Assembly (NCBI RefSeq): GCF_008039615.1
Contig: NZ_VDUZ01000044.1
Span: 1-64,000 of the forward strand
Direction of reading: 5' to 3'
DNA: 64,000 nt
Source: Vineibacter terrae
GTDB taxonomy: Bacteria > Pseudomonadota > Alphaproteobacteria > Reyranellales > Reyranellaceae
Every line of letters begins with the position of its first letter. The stretch's first letter is position 1. The notes beneath the pieces are model-generated. The model had not been told where the DNA came from. It saw nothing but the letters and a program-made list of their open reading frames with translations, and made no database searches. Position numbers and translations under genes: made by a program. This document shows positions 17,152 through 25,364 of this stretch, piece by piece.

Positions 17152-17868
17152 TTACGCCAATGCCTTCTTGAACAGGTCCAGCGTGCGGCCGTTGGCGAGC
17201 TTGCAGCTGGCTTCGTTGTAGTGCTGGCCGCCGACGCGGCAGAAGGCATGGTCGTCGTTGGCATAGCCGTGGACCGTGACGTGCGGGTTGTCCTTCAGCC
17301 CGTCGCGGATCTTCTTCTGCGTGTCCGGCGGCACGAAGCCATCCTTCTCGGCGATATGCAGGATAGTCGGGTTCTGCAGGCCCTTGGCGTCGTCGAGCTT
17401 GCCGTCGATGCCGACGCCGTAATACGCCGCGCCCGCCTCGGCGTCGGAATGGCACATCATCATGTAGGTGAGGAAGCCGCCCAGGCAGTAGCCGGTGACG
17501 CCGACCTTGCCGGTGCAGCCGGCCGTGGCGCGCAGGAAGGCGAGCGACACCTTGAGGTCGTCGATGCCCTTGGCCTGATCGAAGCCCTTGTAGAGCGCGA
17601 AGGCCTGGTTCCATTCGTCCTGGCTCTGGTCGGTGATGTCGACGCCTTCCTCCTGGCGCCAGAAGATGTCCGGCGACAGCGCCACGTAGCCTTGCGCCGC
17701 CCACGAATCACAGATGTCGCGCATCACCTTGTTGACGCCGAAGATCTCCTGGATCACCAGCACGCCCGGCCCGCTGCCGCTCTTGGGCTTGGCGAGATAG
17801 CCGCCCATCTTGCCGTCGCGCAGGCGGATCGATGTGTTGAGATGCGGGTTGGGCATCGGATGCTCCAT
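17152..17868 (-). CDS. Dienelactone hydrolase family protein, copy 1
   Basis: A 238-residue alpha/beta hydrolase. The nucleophile motif GYCLGG (cysteine nucleophile, as in classical dienelactone hydrolase) is near residue 125, IQEIFGVN supplies the usual glutamate region, and DDHAFCR holds the catalytic histidine region. It may open dienelactones or related esters in the cytoplasm. The ATG at 17868 is preceded by AAGGAA; an ATG at 17856 is also possible. It is a separate unit, read toward the repeat at 17019. Confidence 0.88.
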   Translation of the reverse strand: MEHPMPNPHLNTSIRLRDGKMGGYLAKPKSGSGPGVLVIQEIFGVNKVMRDICDSWAAQGYVALSPDIFWRQEEGVDITDQSQDEWNQAFALYKGFDQAKGIDDLKVSLAFLRATAGCTGKVGVTGYCLGGFLTYMMMCHSDAEAGAAYYGVGIDGKLDDAKGLQNPTILHIAEKDGFVPPDTQKKIRDGLKDNPHVTVHGYANDDHAFCRVGGQHYNEASCKLANGRTLDLFKKALA

Positions 17869-17962
17869 TGCCGGTGTTCCTTGGAAGCCGCGACGGTAGC
17901 GTGCCGCGTGTGGCAAGTCATCCCCTGCGGACACCCCATCGCGTCGCGAAGCGGTCGTGGCG

Positions 17963-20308
17963 TCATCCTGCCAGCCTTTCGAGATCCGCGAGGTCTTCGC
18001 GACGCTGCTTCACCCGTCGGTCGTAGGCGGCCTGGTTCTTTGTGCAAATGAGGCTGTAGGGCCGGCCGCGTCGTTCGGTTTTCACGTCCAGGTCGCACCT
18101 TGCGTGGCGAATGGCATCTTCGACATGGCGGCGGTCAGGTTCGGCAGCCCTGAGGATCCACGTCCTCTCCATGGGATGAACGAGAAAGCGATTCACCTCG
18201 GCGCAGTTGCGGCATTTGCAGCCGATCGTGCCGTCCCGGCTCCAGTCCTTCGGAGCCTCCAGCGGCTTCGCGATGCGCGTGCGCAGGTGCTCGACGCAGA
18301 TCGCGTGCAGCTGCTGAACGGCCGCCGATCCATTGATCTCGGGCATGTCGATCAGCTTTCGGAACGCGGGGACCAGGATGGCATCAAGGCTGTAGGTGCT
18401 GCGCCAGTTCAGGATGTGGTCTGCTGCGCGTGCCGCCAGGGCATCGCCAACGGGCACGACGCCCGCAAAAAGATCGACGATGAGCTGGGGCTGCACCGTG
18501 CGACCGCCTGGCCAGCTATCCGGCCTCCAGTCATTCTCCAGCCAGCCATCCTCCTCCTCCTCCTCCTCCTCCTCATCATCATCGCTTTCTGCTTTCGGGG
18601 GCAGGTCACCACCCGGCAGCGCGTCGATCAGCGCAGCGGCCGCGCCAGAGTAGGCAGAACGGCCCGGAGACAGTATTGCGACGACGCGCGCCAGCAACGC
18701 GGCACAGGCATCGAGCGACAACCTCGCGGCCCCGGCGATGATGCGCTCGGTCAAGGCCGCGATTCGATCCGGCGAGAGCAGGCCGAGCGCACCGAGGACC
18801 GCATCGTTGTCGCTCTTGTCGAAACCATGGACGACGATACCCGACAGGAATGCCTCGACATGCGCCCCGTCATGGAGACGGGTCAGCACGGCCAGCATTT
18901 GAGCGATTTCGCTCGGCGCCTTGTTTTGCCGCGGATACCAGTGGCGTGACGGCCATGTGGACAGCATGTGTCCGGCGAGCTCATGCGCCTGATCCCACAG
19001 TGGCGCTTGCCGATCCGCACCATCGGTGGCCCAGCGTTCGGCCAGGTCGGCCAGGTCGGCCAGATACGGCAGAGTGACCGCTAGCCCAGCCTGGTTCAGA
19101 ACAGCGAAGGTCCGCTCGCTGGGCCACATGACCAGCGCTGCCCGACTGTAGGTCCGTTCGAAGGTGGCACCTTCGTTGCCGGTCGCCTCGGTGAAATCCT
19201 CGTCGTCGGGCTCCATGTCGTCGAAGGCATCCGGCGGAGAGAGCTCCTCGTCTTCGATCGGGAGCGCGGCCAGCGTTGGCCGGCTGCCGTCCGGCCGCCG
19301 CCATTCCGACAGGGTCGCGTATCGATTGTCGACTTCACCAGCCGCCAGATCCGGCTCGCGCCAGCGACCCCTGTACCCGCCATTGTCGACGTATTCGGCG
19401 GTGCCGCTTTCCTCGATCGACACAAGCGCCGTGTACAGGTCGCAACCGGCCTGCGACGCCGCGGCAACGAGCACGCGCGCCACGGCGGCGTCCGCTCCCT
19501 TCAAGGTGTCGAACGCCAGCTCTGCCGGTGTGTAGGCATGATCCAGGGGATAGATCACCTTTTCGGGTGTGTGATCGTCCTGAGATCGTTTGCCGGCGCC
19601 CCATGCCCGCAACAGCGCCGCAACGTGAGCCTGCTCGCTCTCGTAGCTGGGAGGCTCGAGCTTCGGTCCCTTGCCCCGACGCACAAGGCTGTAGACCAGC
19701 ACCAGCCGGGATCCCGTCGTGATGGGGAGCACCTCATGGACGCAGTCGGCATAGAAAGCGGCGAACGCCGCCTCCGAAAGGTCTTCGCAGCGCAGGTCGA
19801 GCCGGACTTCGCGGTCCTTGTGTCGAACGACGAGTTCGCCACCTGTCGACTCGGATGGCAGCGCGACCACGAGGGTCGCGAACATGCCGGGCACCTTCTC
19901 GGTGTCGCGATGACTCACGAAGAAGCTGCCCTGGTCATAAACCAGAAGCTTGTAGAATTCGGCGGCGATGCCATCGCCCGTTCCAAGCCCGTCCGCGACA
20001 CGGGCCAGGATCGCCTCCAATGTGCCTGCCCAGTGCTTGCCGCCAAGCCGCACCCGGTCCGGGGCGATTTGCCAGGTGCGGCGGACCGTGGTGTCGACGA
20101 GGGTTTCCTCGCCGCGGCCATAGGGCGCGCGCTCGGCGACGGCGATGAGCTGCTCGGCCTGGATCGGCAGAAGCGGGAAGGCAATGGTGCCGACGCCGTC
20201 GACGTCCAGGCGCGGTGGCGGGCTGTCGACCGTTCCGGAAGCGAAGAAATCTCCGGGCCGCCGGACAGTGCGCAGCACGGCGGCGAGTTCAGTGGTGATG
20301 GATGACAT
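17963..20308 (-). CDS. Large 2OG-Fe(II) oxygenase-like protein with long C-terminal region
   Basis: A 781-residue protein. The N-terminal 240 residues look like a prolyl-4-hydroxylase-type jelly roll: FFVSHRDTEK (HxD iron ligands), GMFATLVVALPSES, GGELVV, a distal CVHEV histidine and GSRLVLVYSLVRR, which supplies the 2-oxoglutarate-binding arginine. The remaining 540 residues are largely helical, contain a run of eight glutamates (encoded by an eight-unit CTC microsatellite at 18551-18574) and end in a basic, cysteine-containing region (GCKCRNCAEVNRF). Such fusions are annotated as hypothetical 2OG oxygenases; target and role are unknown. It has no operon partner. ATG 20308 is chosen because homology begins soon after; an upstream in-frame start at 20341 exists. 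Confidence 0.75.
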   Translation of the reverse strand: MSSITTELAAVLRTVRRPGDFFASGTVDSPPPRLDVDGVGTIAFPLLPIQAEQLIAVAERAPYGRGEETLVDTTVRRTWQIAPDRVRLGGKHWAGTLEAILARVADGLGTGDGIAAEFYKLLVYDQGSFFVSHRDTEKVPGMFATLVVALPSESTGGELVVRHKDREVRLDLRCEDLSEAAFAAFYADCVHEVLPITTGSRLVLVYSLVRRGKGPKLEPPSYESEQAHVAALLRAWGAGKRSQDDHTPEKVIYPLDHAYTPAELAFDTLKGADAAVARVLVAAASQAGCDLYTALVSIEESGTAEYVDNGGYRGRWREPDLAAGEVDNRYATLSEWRRPDGSRPTLAALPIEDEELSPPDAFDDMEPDDEDFTEATGNEGATFERTYSRAALVMWPSERTFAVLNQAGLAVTLPYLADLADLAERWATDGADRQAPLWDQAHELAGHMLSTWPSRHWYPRQNKAPSEIAQMLAVLTRLHDGAHVEAFLSGIVVHGFDKSDNDAVLGALGLLSPDRIAALTERIIAGAARLSLDACAALLARVVAILSPGRSAYSGAAAALIDALPGGDLPPKAESDDDEEEEEEEEDGWLENDWRPDSWPGGRTVQPQLIVDLFAGVVPVGDALAARAADHILNWRSTYSLDAILVPAFRKLIDMPEINGSAAVQQLHAICVEHLRTRIAKPLEAPKDWSRDGTIGCKCRNCAEVNRFLVHPMERTWILRAAEPDRRHVEDAIRHARCDLDVKTERRGRPYSLICTKNQAAYDRRVKQRREDLADLERLAG

Positions 20309-20612
20309 GGCATTGCGCTCTCTTCTCGCTGACCCGGGCAACGGGTATCAAGGCAAGGCCAAGCGCTCAATCCCGGCCGAAATTCGTCCCCCTAATCCAC
20401 AAGGCCGACGATGCGCATCCAGACCGGAGCGCGTTTCGGTCGAATGGAACCGCAGTGTCGATTGATCCGCTGTCATCCCGAGCGCAGCGCGGTAACGCGG
20501 GGCAAGCCCCGAAATCGCTCTGAATGCGGTAGCGCGCCCCGGCCGGCGAGTCATCTCGGCCGGCGCCGGTTCCCACCCTCAGTTTCGGTCTTCGACCCGA
20601 AGCCGTCGCCTC
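20309..20612. other. Gene-free interval with fragments of repeats
   Basis: No gene is supported. Positions 20472-20489 carry a partial family-1 repeat arm (TCATCCCGAGCGCAGCG). Positions 20378-20409 match 24 of 32 bases of 21918-21949, which lies next to a remnant resembling the oxygenase gene. Confidence 0.5.
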
Positions 20613-20918
20613 TCACGCCGTGCGAACGAGGCTGAGCGCGGCGCCTTTGCCCCGCACTTCCGCCTCTTCGAGCTCGGCGGCGGCAATGGCGCGATCGAGC
20701 GCGGCGCGCAGCGCCTTGGCCGTCTCCAGCGTCAGCTCGACACCGGCCCGCGCCCCGGGGTCGAGATCCGTGTTGATGAAGTCGAGCGTGATGACGTCGC
20801 CCAGCGGCGCATGTCGCGCATGGTCATAGGCAACCACCGCCTGCGATAGCGGGAACCATTCGTTTCCGCGCTTTGCCATGCCCTGCGCGCGGGCGATCTC
20901 GACAATAGCCGTGCACAT
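20613..20918 (-). CDS. Small conserved protein of unknown function
   Basis: A 101-residue protein beginning MCTAIVEIARAQGMAKRGNE, then WFPLSQAVVAYDHARHAPLGD and DFINTDLDPGARAGVELT, and ending in helices. I recall a small family with this MCT...YDH pattern (possibly DUF6295) but cannot verify it. The ATG at 20918 follows GGAGG at 7 bp. It starts 11 bp after the stop of the dienelactone hydrolase 2 gene in the same direction, so they probably form a two-gene operon. Confidence 0.75.
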   Translation of the reverse strand: MCTAIVEIARAQGMAKRGNEWFPLSQAVVAYDHARHAPLGDVITLDFINTDLDPGARAGVELTLETAKALRAALDRAIAAAELEEAEVRGKGAALSLVRTA

Positions 20919-20929
20919 GTCCGAGCCTC

Positions 20930-21682
20930 CTACGTCGCCAGATGCTTGCCGAAGAAGGCGAACACCTTGCCCCAGCCATCCATGGCCTGCTCGGGCCGGT
21001 AGAGGGGCCGGTGCCAATAGAAGATGCCGTGGCCGGCACCGTCGTAGCGGTAGAATTCGTGTGCCTTGCCGTGCTTCTTGAGCTCGGCCTCGTGCTGGTT
21101 CACCTGCTCGGGGCTCGGCGCGCGGTCGTCGTTGCCGAAGAGGCCGAGCAGCGGGCAGCACAGGTCCTTCGTCATCTCGATCGGTGCGACGGGTGTCTTG
21201 GCGTTGAGCTCCTCCTGGCCCATCACCACGCGGCCGCCCCACAATTCGGCGCAGGCATCGACGTCCTGGCGCTGGCAAGCATAGATGAAGGCGTGCCGGC
21301 CACCGGAACAGGAGCCGAAAAGGCCGACCTTGCCGTTGTGATTGGACTGCGCCCGCATCCACTTCACGGCGGCCTCCGTGTCGCCGACCATCTGGGCATC
21401 GGCAATGCCGCCCCCGGCGCGCACCTTGGCGGCGACGTCGTCGGGGTTGGCCTGGCCGCCCTCGCGCTCATAAAGATTGGCGCAGATCGCGAGATAGCCG
21501 TGATGCGCGAACCGGCGCGTCGTCTCGATGTAGAACTCGCTCCAGCCCGGGAGATGGTGGACGAGCACGACGCCCGGGAAGGCGCCCGGACCAGACGGCT
21601 TGGCCACGTAGGCGGTGATCGGGGTTCCTTTGTCGCCGTTGATGGTCACGTTCTCGCAGGTCATGCCTCGGTAGAATGACAT
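20930..21682 (-). CDS. Dienelactone hydrolase family protein, copy 2
   Basis: A 250-residue alpha/beta hydrolase. The nucleophile elbow reads GSCSGGR; LVHHLPGW (oxyanion region), FGNDDRAPSP (acid) and GAGHGIFYWHRP (histidine) complete the set. It differs from copy 1 and belongs to the group acting on varied carboxyl esters. It precedes the small protein gene at 20613 in one likely operon. Confidence 0.88.
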   Translation of the reverse strand: MSFYRGMTCENVTINGDKGTPITAYVAKPSGPGAFPGVVLVHHLPGWSEFYIETTRRFAHHGYLAICANLYEREGGQANPDDVAAKVRAGGGIADAQMVGDTEAAVKWMRAQSNHNGKVGLFGSCSGGRHAFIYACQRQDVDACAELWGGRVVMGQEELNAKTPVAPIEMTKDLCCPLLGLFGNDDRAPSPEQVNQHEAELKKHGKAHEFYRYDGAGHGIFYWHRPLYRPEQAMDGWGKVFAFFGKHLAT

Positions 21683-21874
21683 CGATTTCCTCCATTGAGC
21701 GTGAGCCCGGGCCGTTCACCGGGGCATCGGAGCGCCGCGCGATCATCGATACGGGGGGCGCGGTCCCTTTGCGGCCGGAGCCCGTCGCACGGATGAGTAT
21801 TTGACGATCGTCCGCCAGGCGCAACAGGAGGCAGCCGAGCTGCTCGACCGTCTGGAACGACATGACAGCACGAC

Positions 21875-21949
21875 GGTTGCGAATATGCCCGCATCTTCTC
21901 GGTGTCGCGATGGCGTCTGAGATTCGTTCCCTCGATCCACAACGCCGGC
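21875..21949 (-). pseudogene. Probable remnant of a 2OG-Fe(II) oxygenase gene copy
   Basis: Positions 21875-21912 match 19873-19912 inside the oxygenase gene almost base for base (shared CTTCTCGGTGTCGCGATG), encoding RHRDTEK against SHRDTEK, the iron-binding HxD segment. Directly next to it, 21918-21949 matches the region upstream of the oxygenase gene (20378-20409, 24 of 32 bases). The rest of the 21683-21982 interval has no gene. The simplest reading is a deleted duplicate of the oxygenase locus. Confidence 0.45.
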
Positions 21950-21982
21950 CGCGCGCCGATCGGCGCGAAGCCGAAGCCGTGC

Positions 21983-22414
21983 TCAGCCGGTGCCGATCGC
22001 GAAGCGATACTGGCGGCCGTGCTTCTTTCCGAAACGCAGGATCCGCTCATCGTAGGTGACCAGCGGGCAGTCGAACTCGATCGCCGTGGCGATCAGAAGC
22101 CGGTCAGCCAGGTCACGGTGCTCCAGGTGATGAAGCTGATAGGCACGGCAGGCCGCTGTGTGGGTCAGCGGCGCGGCTTCGATCCCGGGGACGTCCGTGA
22201 AGCGCTTCACCCAGGCATCGACCGGACTGTCGAGATCGATTCGCCCCGTGTCGACAAGCAGCGCAATCTCCCACGTTGTGACGGCGCTCAGGATGATGGT
22301 TCCACCGCCATGCCAGCAACCGTCGATCAGCGCCTGCGTCGAACGGCGCAGGCGGCTATCGCCGCTGTCGAGCCAAAGGGCGATGTGTGTGTCGAGCAGA
22401 AGGGCATTTTTCAC
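21983..22414 (-). CDS. PIN-domain toxin, VapC type
   Basis: A 143-residue PIN-domain protein starting ALLLDTHIALWLDSGD, with the acidic metal-binding residues in LDTH, WEIA, DLADRLLIATA and VTYDE. Such proteins are ribonucleases held in check by the product of the preceding gene. Its start overlaps the antitoxin stop by four bases, which ties translation of the two together. Confidence 0.9.
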   Translation of the reverse strand: MKNALLLDTHIALWLDSGDSRLRRSTQALIDGCWHGGGTIILSAVTTWEIALLVDTGRIDLDSPVDAWVKRFTDVPGIEAAPLTHTAACRAYQLHHLEHRDLADRLLIATAIEFDCPLVTYDERILRFGKKHGRQYRFAIGTG

Positions 22415-22665
22415 CGGTCGATCTCTCGGCCAGTCTCGGCATCGGGTTCGACATCCAGCACCGGTGCAAGAAGATCCACGCCTTCGCGAACCCGCACCGA
22501 TTCGCGATGAGCGCCGAACAGGGAGCCGGCGCGGGCGTTCTGCTCGAGCAGCTGCCGCATGGCCAGGGCTACCGCCTCGGTCTTGTTGCCGCCGGTCAAC
22601 TTTCGCGCCGCGTCCTCGATGAGGGCGACGACCTCAGGCCGGTTGATGGTGACCACGTTCGCCAT
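22411..22665 (-). CDS. VapB-type antitoxin (PSK/RHH-like)
   Basis: An 84-residue protein starting MANVVTINRPEVVALIEDAA with GNKTEAVALAMRQLLEQN, the pattern of Rv0623/PSK-type VapB antitoxins: a short DNA-binding N-terminus and an acidic toxin-binding tail (LLAPVLDVEPDAE). The start at 22665 follows GAGG. The operator lies immediately upstream (22677-22703). Longer upstream reading is non-coding. Confidence 0.88.
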   Translation of the reverse strand: MANVVTINRPEVVALIEDAARKLTGGNKTEAVALAMRQLLEQNARAGSLFGAHRESVRVREGVDLLAPVLDVEPDAETGREIDR

Positions 22666-22676
22666 GGCAACCTCGA

Positions 22677-22703
22677 TAATGATATCATTACTTATATAAT
22701 GAT
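22677..22703. promoter_or_regulatory. Operator of the VapBC-type operon
   Basis: A perfect 14-bp palindrome TAATGAT/ATCATTA (22677-22690). The octamer ATAATGAT recurs at 22676 and 22696, exactly 20 bp apart, in an AT-rich island ending 11 bp before the antitoxin start. The layout fits cooperative autoregulation by the antitoxin-toxin complex. Confidence 0.65.
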
Positions 22704-22822
22704 CAATGTCGGGACTGCAAGCGGTCGACGACTGCCACGCCGAAGCGACGGGCGGTCTCCGCTGCTCGACCCCGCGGACGTCGCCCTGCCGAGCAGCACG
22801 ACCGCGCCAAGTCGGCATGTCG

Positions 22823-22902
22823 CTTAGACGAAGAATCAAGGGAATTCCAATCGCGATCGAAGACGGCTGCAAGGTCTTCCGGCCGAAGATCCGCCATCCT
22901 CC
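22823..22902 (+). promoter_or_regulatory. Three-part promoter element, copy A
   Basis: Box 1 is CTTAGACGAAGAATCAAG at 22823, box 2 GCAAGGTCTTCCGGCCG at 22869, and box 3 CCGCCATCCTCC at 22891. Offsets 0/46/68 are identical to copies at 25250 and 31283. The start codon of the small exported protein follows 36 bp after box 3. Confidence 0.65.
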
Positions 22903-22938
22903 GCCCGCTCGAAACACGGCACGACGCGGAGAATGAAC

Positions 22939-23490
22939 ATGAAGATCCTCGTCAACAGGCTTCGTCAAGAAGGCCATGAGGCCGTGGCCGTGTCGACGAA
23001 CCTTGGTATCTGCGCAGCAGTGTTGGCGGCTGTTTGCATCAGCGCGGCACCCGCCCCTGACGCCGCTGGCGGCAGGTCGGGAGTGACGCTCGTCCATGAC
23101 AAGCGCGGCAGCTTTTCATCTGTGTGCGCGGAGTCGACGCCTGCCTTCACCGACGTGACGGTCCGCGAGGCCTTGATGCGCGCCACTCTCCACGAGATCG
23201 ACCAGCAGGCTTCTGGTTCGGCCACGGTTGGCTCGGCCGCGGTTTTGAGCCTGTCCGGGCGCGCCCTGCAGATCCAGGCCGGCACGGCCCCGCGTCGTCA
23301 ACAAGGGCGGGGCGTGCGCGCCCTCCTGAGGGCAATCCAGACGATATTTCACCTAGCACGAACGGCCTGCCTCGCGATGGTCGAGCGCCTTTCGCTCTCC
23401 GCGGCCCCGCGACGGCGAACTCTTGCGTCCGTCAGCCTCGCCAACAGGGGCGCTCTGACCGTCCGCGCCGGCGGGTCGGATGCGGTTTAA
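22939..23490 (+). CDS. Small protein of unknown function, possibly exported
   Basis: A 183-residue reading frame starting MKILVNRLRQEGHEAVAVST, with a hydrophobic segment (LGICAAVLAAVCISAAPAP) that could be a signal peptide or membrane anchor. The rest is basic and low in recognisable motifs. Start 22939 has GGAG 7 bp upstream; an ATG at 22933 is in frame. I do not recognise the family. Its coding status rests mainly on the ribosome site and on the shared promoter element upstream (copy A), which elsewhere precedes real genes. Confidence 0.4.
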   Translation: MKILVNRLRQEGHEAVAVSTNLGICAAVLAAVCISAAPAPDAAGGRSGVTLVHDKRGSFSSVCAESTPAFTDVTVREALMRATLHEIDQQASGSATVGSAAVLSLSGRALQIQAGTAPRRQQGRGVRALLRAIQTIFHLARTACLAMVERLSLSAAPRRRTLASVSLANRGALTVRAGGSDAV

Positions 23491-23611
23491 CGCCGGTCGA
23501 ACGTTTATCGGGCCCATTTGTGAACAAAACGCCCTGAGGCCCGTTGCTGGCGGGATCGCAGAGGACGCTCGGTGATCGACGATCTCGCACCCAGCCGGCC
23601 AGCCCCGGCCC

Positions 23612-25195
23612 TCACGCTGGCAGCCCCGCTCTTCGCAGGCCTTCGACGAACGTGTCGAGATCCTCCGGTCGCCGGAGCACGACCCAATCCTCGACGTCCG
23701 CGAGCCGCAACGCAGGGGCGAGACGGCGCACATGCTGCATCGCTCGGCGCGCATCGTCCATCCGGCCGGCAAGGGCGTGGCTCGCGGCGCCGAAGGCGAA
23801 CACCCGCAGGACGTCGGGCAGCTCCCTGGATGCCTTTTCCGCCCACGCCGACGCCATGTCGAAGCGTCCGGCGAACATGTGTGCCATCGCCGTGCCGGTC
23901 TGCATCTGGAATGTCTCGGGATCCAGCGGGCTCAAGCGCATGGCGCGCGCAAAGCGCTCAACCGCGTCGTCAGGCTCGCCGCACGAGATCCGCTGGAAAC
24001 CGCTGAGATACCAGGCGATCGTCAGGTTGGGATTGAGCACCAGGGCGCGGTCGACCGCGGCGATGCCTTTGTCGAGATCGCCGCCGAAATGGGCCAGCGC
24101 ATGCCCGCCGCGCGTGAGGGCAACCGCATCGCTGGCGCCCAGCTCGATCGCGCGGTTGGCCAGCCGCGCGCCCTCGGCATAGTCCCGCACGCGGTCGCGG
24201 ATCCAGCCATTCATCTTGCGCCAGTAAAGGCACCACGCCGCCATGCCATAGGCCGACGCGAAAGCGGGATCGAGCTCTATCGCCCTGTAGAACAACGCCA
24301 GTGCGGCGCTGATACCCTCGCTGGTTGCCTGGTGGAAGCTCGCCATGCCGCGCAGATAGTAGTCATAGGCACCGAGATTGTCGGTCGGCTTGCGCAGCGC
24401 GCGCTGGATTTCGGCTCGTTCCACGCGTGGCGCGATGGCGGCGACGACACTCTGGGCCAGCTGATCCTGCAGCTCGAAGATGTCGTCCAGCGCGCTTTCG
24501 AAACGGTCCGTCCAGAGATTTGTCCCGGTCGCCGCGCTGACGAGCTGTCCGGTGATGCGAACCCGGTTCGCTGCCTTGCGCACGCTGCCTTCCAGCACAT
24601 AGCGCACGCCCAGCTCGCGGCCGACCTCCTTCAGGTCTACCGCCCGGCCCTTGTAGACGAAGCTCGAGTTGCGCGCGATCACGAACAGCCAGCGATGGCG
24701 TGACAGCGCGGTAACGATGTCCTCCACCACGCCGTCGGCGAAGTACTCCTGCTCGGGATCGCCGCTCAGGTTCTGGAACGCCAGCACGGCGATTGACGGC
24801 TTGTCGGGAAGAGCCAGCACAGGTGCCGATATTTCGGTCGATCCGGCGGGCTCGGTCGCGAGGGAGCTGCCGCCATCTTGGGCCGGGAGGTCCCTGATAT
24901 CGCCAACAAACCGGAACCCTTTGCGGGCGACTGTCCGGATCAGGCGCTGCGCCTCGCCGCTGTCACCGATCGCCCGGCGCACCGCATTGATATGGCTGGT
25001 CAGCGTCGATTCGGAGACGATCCGCCCATCCCACACCGCGTCCAGCAGGTCGTCCTTGCTGACGACGCGGTCGCGGTGCTGCACCAGGTAGACCAGCAGG
25101 TCGAAGACCTTGGGCCCGACGGCGACCGTCGCGGCCCCGCGCGTGAGCTCCCGTCGCTCGGGGTCGAGCACATAGTCCTCGAACGCATACTGCAC
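23612..25195 (-). CDS. Winged-helix / TolB-like / TPR transcriptional regulator, copy 1
   Basis: A 527-residue regulator. Residues 1-105 form an OmpR/CadC-type winged helix (VGPKVFDLLVYLVQHRDRVV ... RKGFRFVG). A TolB-like segment follows near residues 130-260 (PDKPSIAVLAFQNLSGDPEQ, YFADGVVEDI, YVLEGSVRK). TPR repeats run from about 270 to the C-terminus. This architecture is common in alphaproteobacteria, often as one-component regulators of unknown ligand. It is divergent from the kinase/efflux operon at 25365, with promoter element copy B in the shared 169-bp region, so it is a candidate regulator of that element. It is about 60% similar by eye to the gene at 36335-37921. Confidence 0.88.
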   Translation of the reverse strand: MQYAFEDYVLDPERRELTRGAATVAVGPKVFDLLVYLVQHRDRVVSKDDLLDAVWDGRIVSESTLTSHINAVRRAIGDSGEAQRLIRTVARKGFRFVGDIRDLPAQDGGSSLATEPAGSTEISAPVLALPDKPSIAVLAFQNLSGDPEQEYFADGVVEDIVTALSRHRWLFVIARNSSFVYKGRAVDLKEVGRELGVRYVLEGSVRKAANRVRITGQLVSAATGTNLWTDRFESALDDIFELQDQLAQSVVAAIAPRVERAEIQRALRKPTDNLGAYDYYLRGMASFHQATSEGISAALALFYRAIELDPAFASAYGMAAWCLYWRKMNGWIRDRVRDYAEGARLANRAIELGASDAVALTRGGHALAHFGGDLDKGIAAVDRALVLNPNLTIAWYLSGFQRISCGEPDDAVERFARAMRLSPLDPETFQMQTGTAMAHMFAGRFDMASAWAEKASRELPDVLRVFAFGAASHALAGRMDDARRAMQHVRRLAPALRLADVEDWVVLRRPEDLDTFVEGLRRAGLPA

Positions 25196-25249
25196 GCCAG
25201 CCCTCCCTGATCGCCCACGCAGGCATCGGACTGCCGGACCGGCGGGTCG

Positions 25250-25329
25250 CTTGGACGAATAAGCAAGGGAAATTCAATCACAATCAAACGGCGACGCAAG
25301 GTCTTCCGGCCGGCGGTCCGGCATCCTCC
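25250..25329 (+). promoter_or_regulatory. Three-part promoter element, copy B
   Basis: Box 1 is CTTGGACGAATAAGCAAG at 25250, box 2 GCAAGGTCTTCCGGCCG at 25296, and box 3 CCGGCATCCTCC at 25318. The offsets are the same as in copies A and C. The kinase start codon lies 35 bp after box 3, and the divergent regulator gene starts at 25195. Confidence 0.7.
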
Positions 25330-25364
25330 AGCCGCTCGAACACGACACAGGCCGGAGGCACCTC

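Noticed and set aside
18551-18583. CTC repeat as a phase-variation switch
   Set aside because: Units are three bases long, so length changes would not shift the reading frame.
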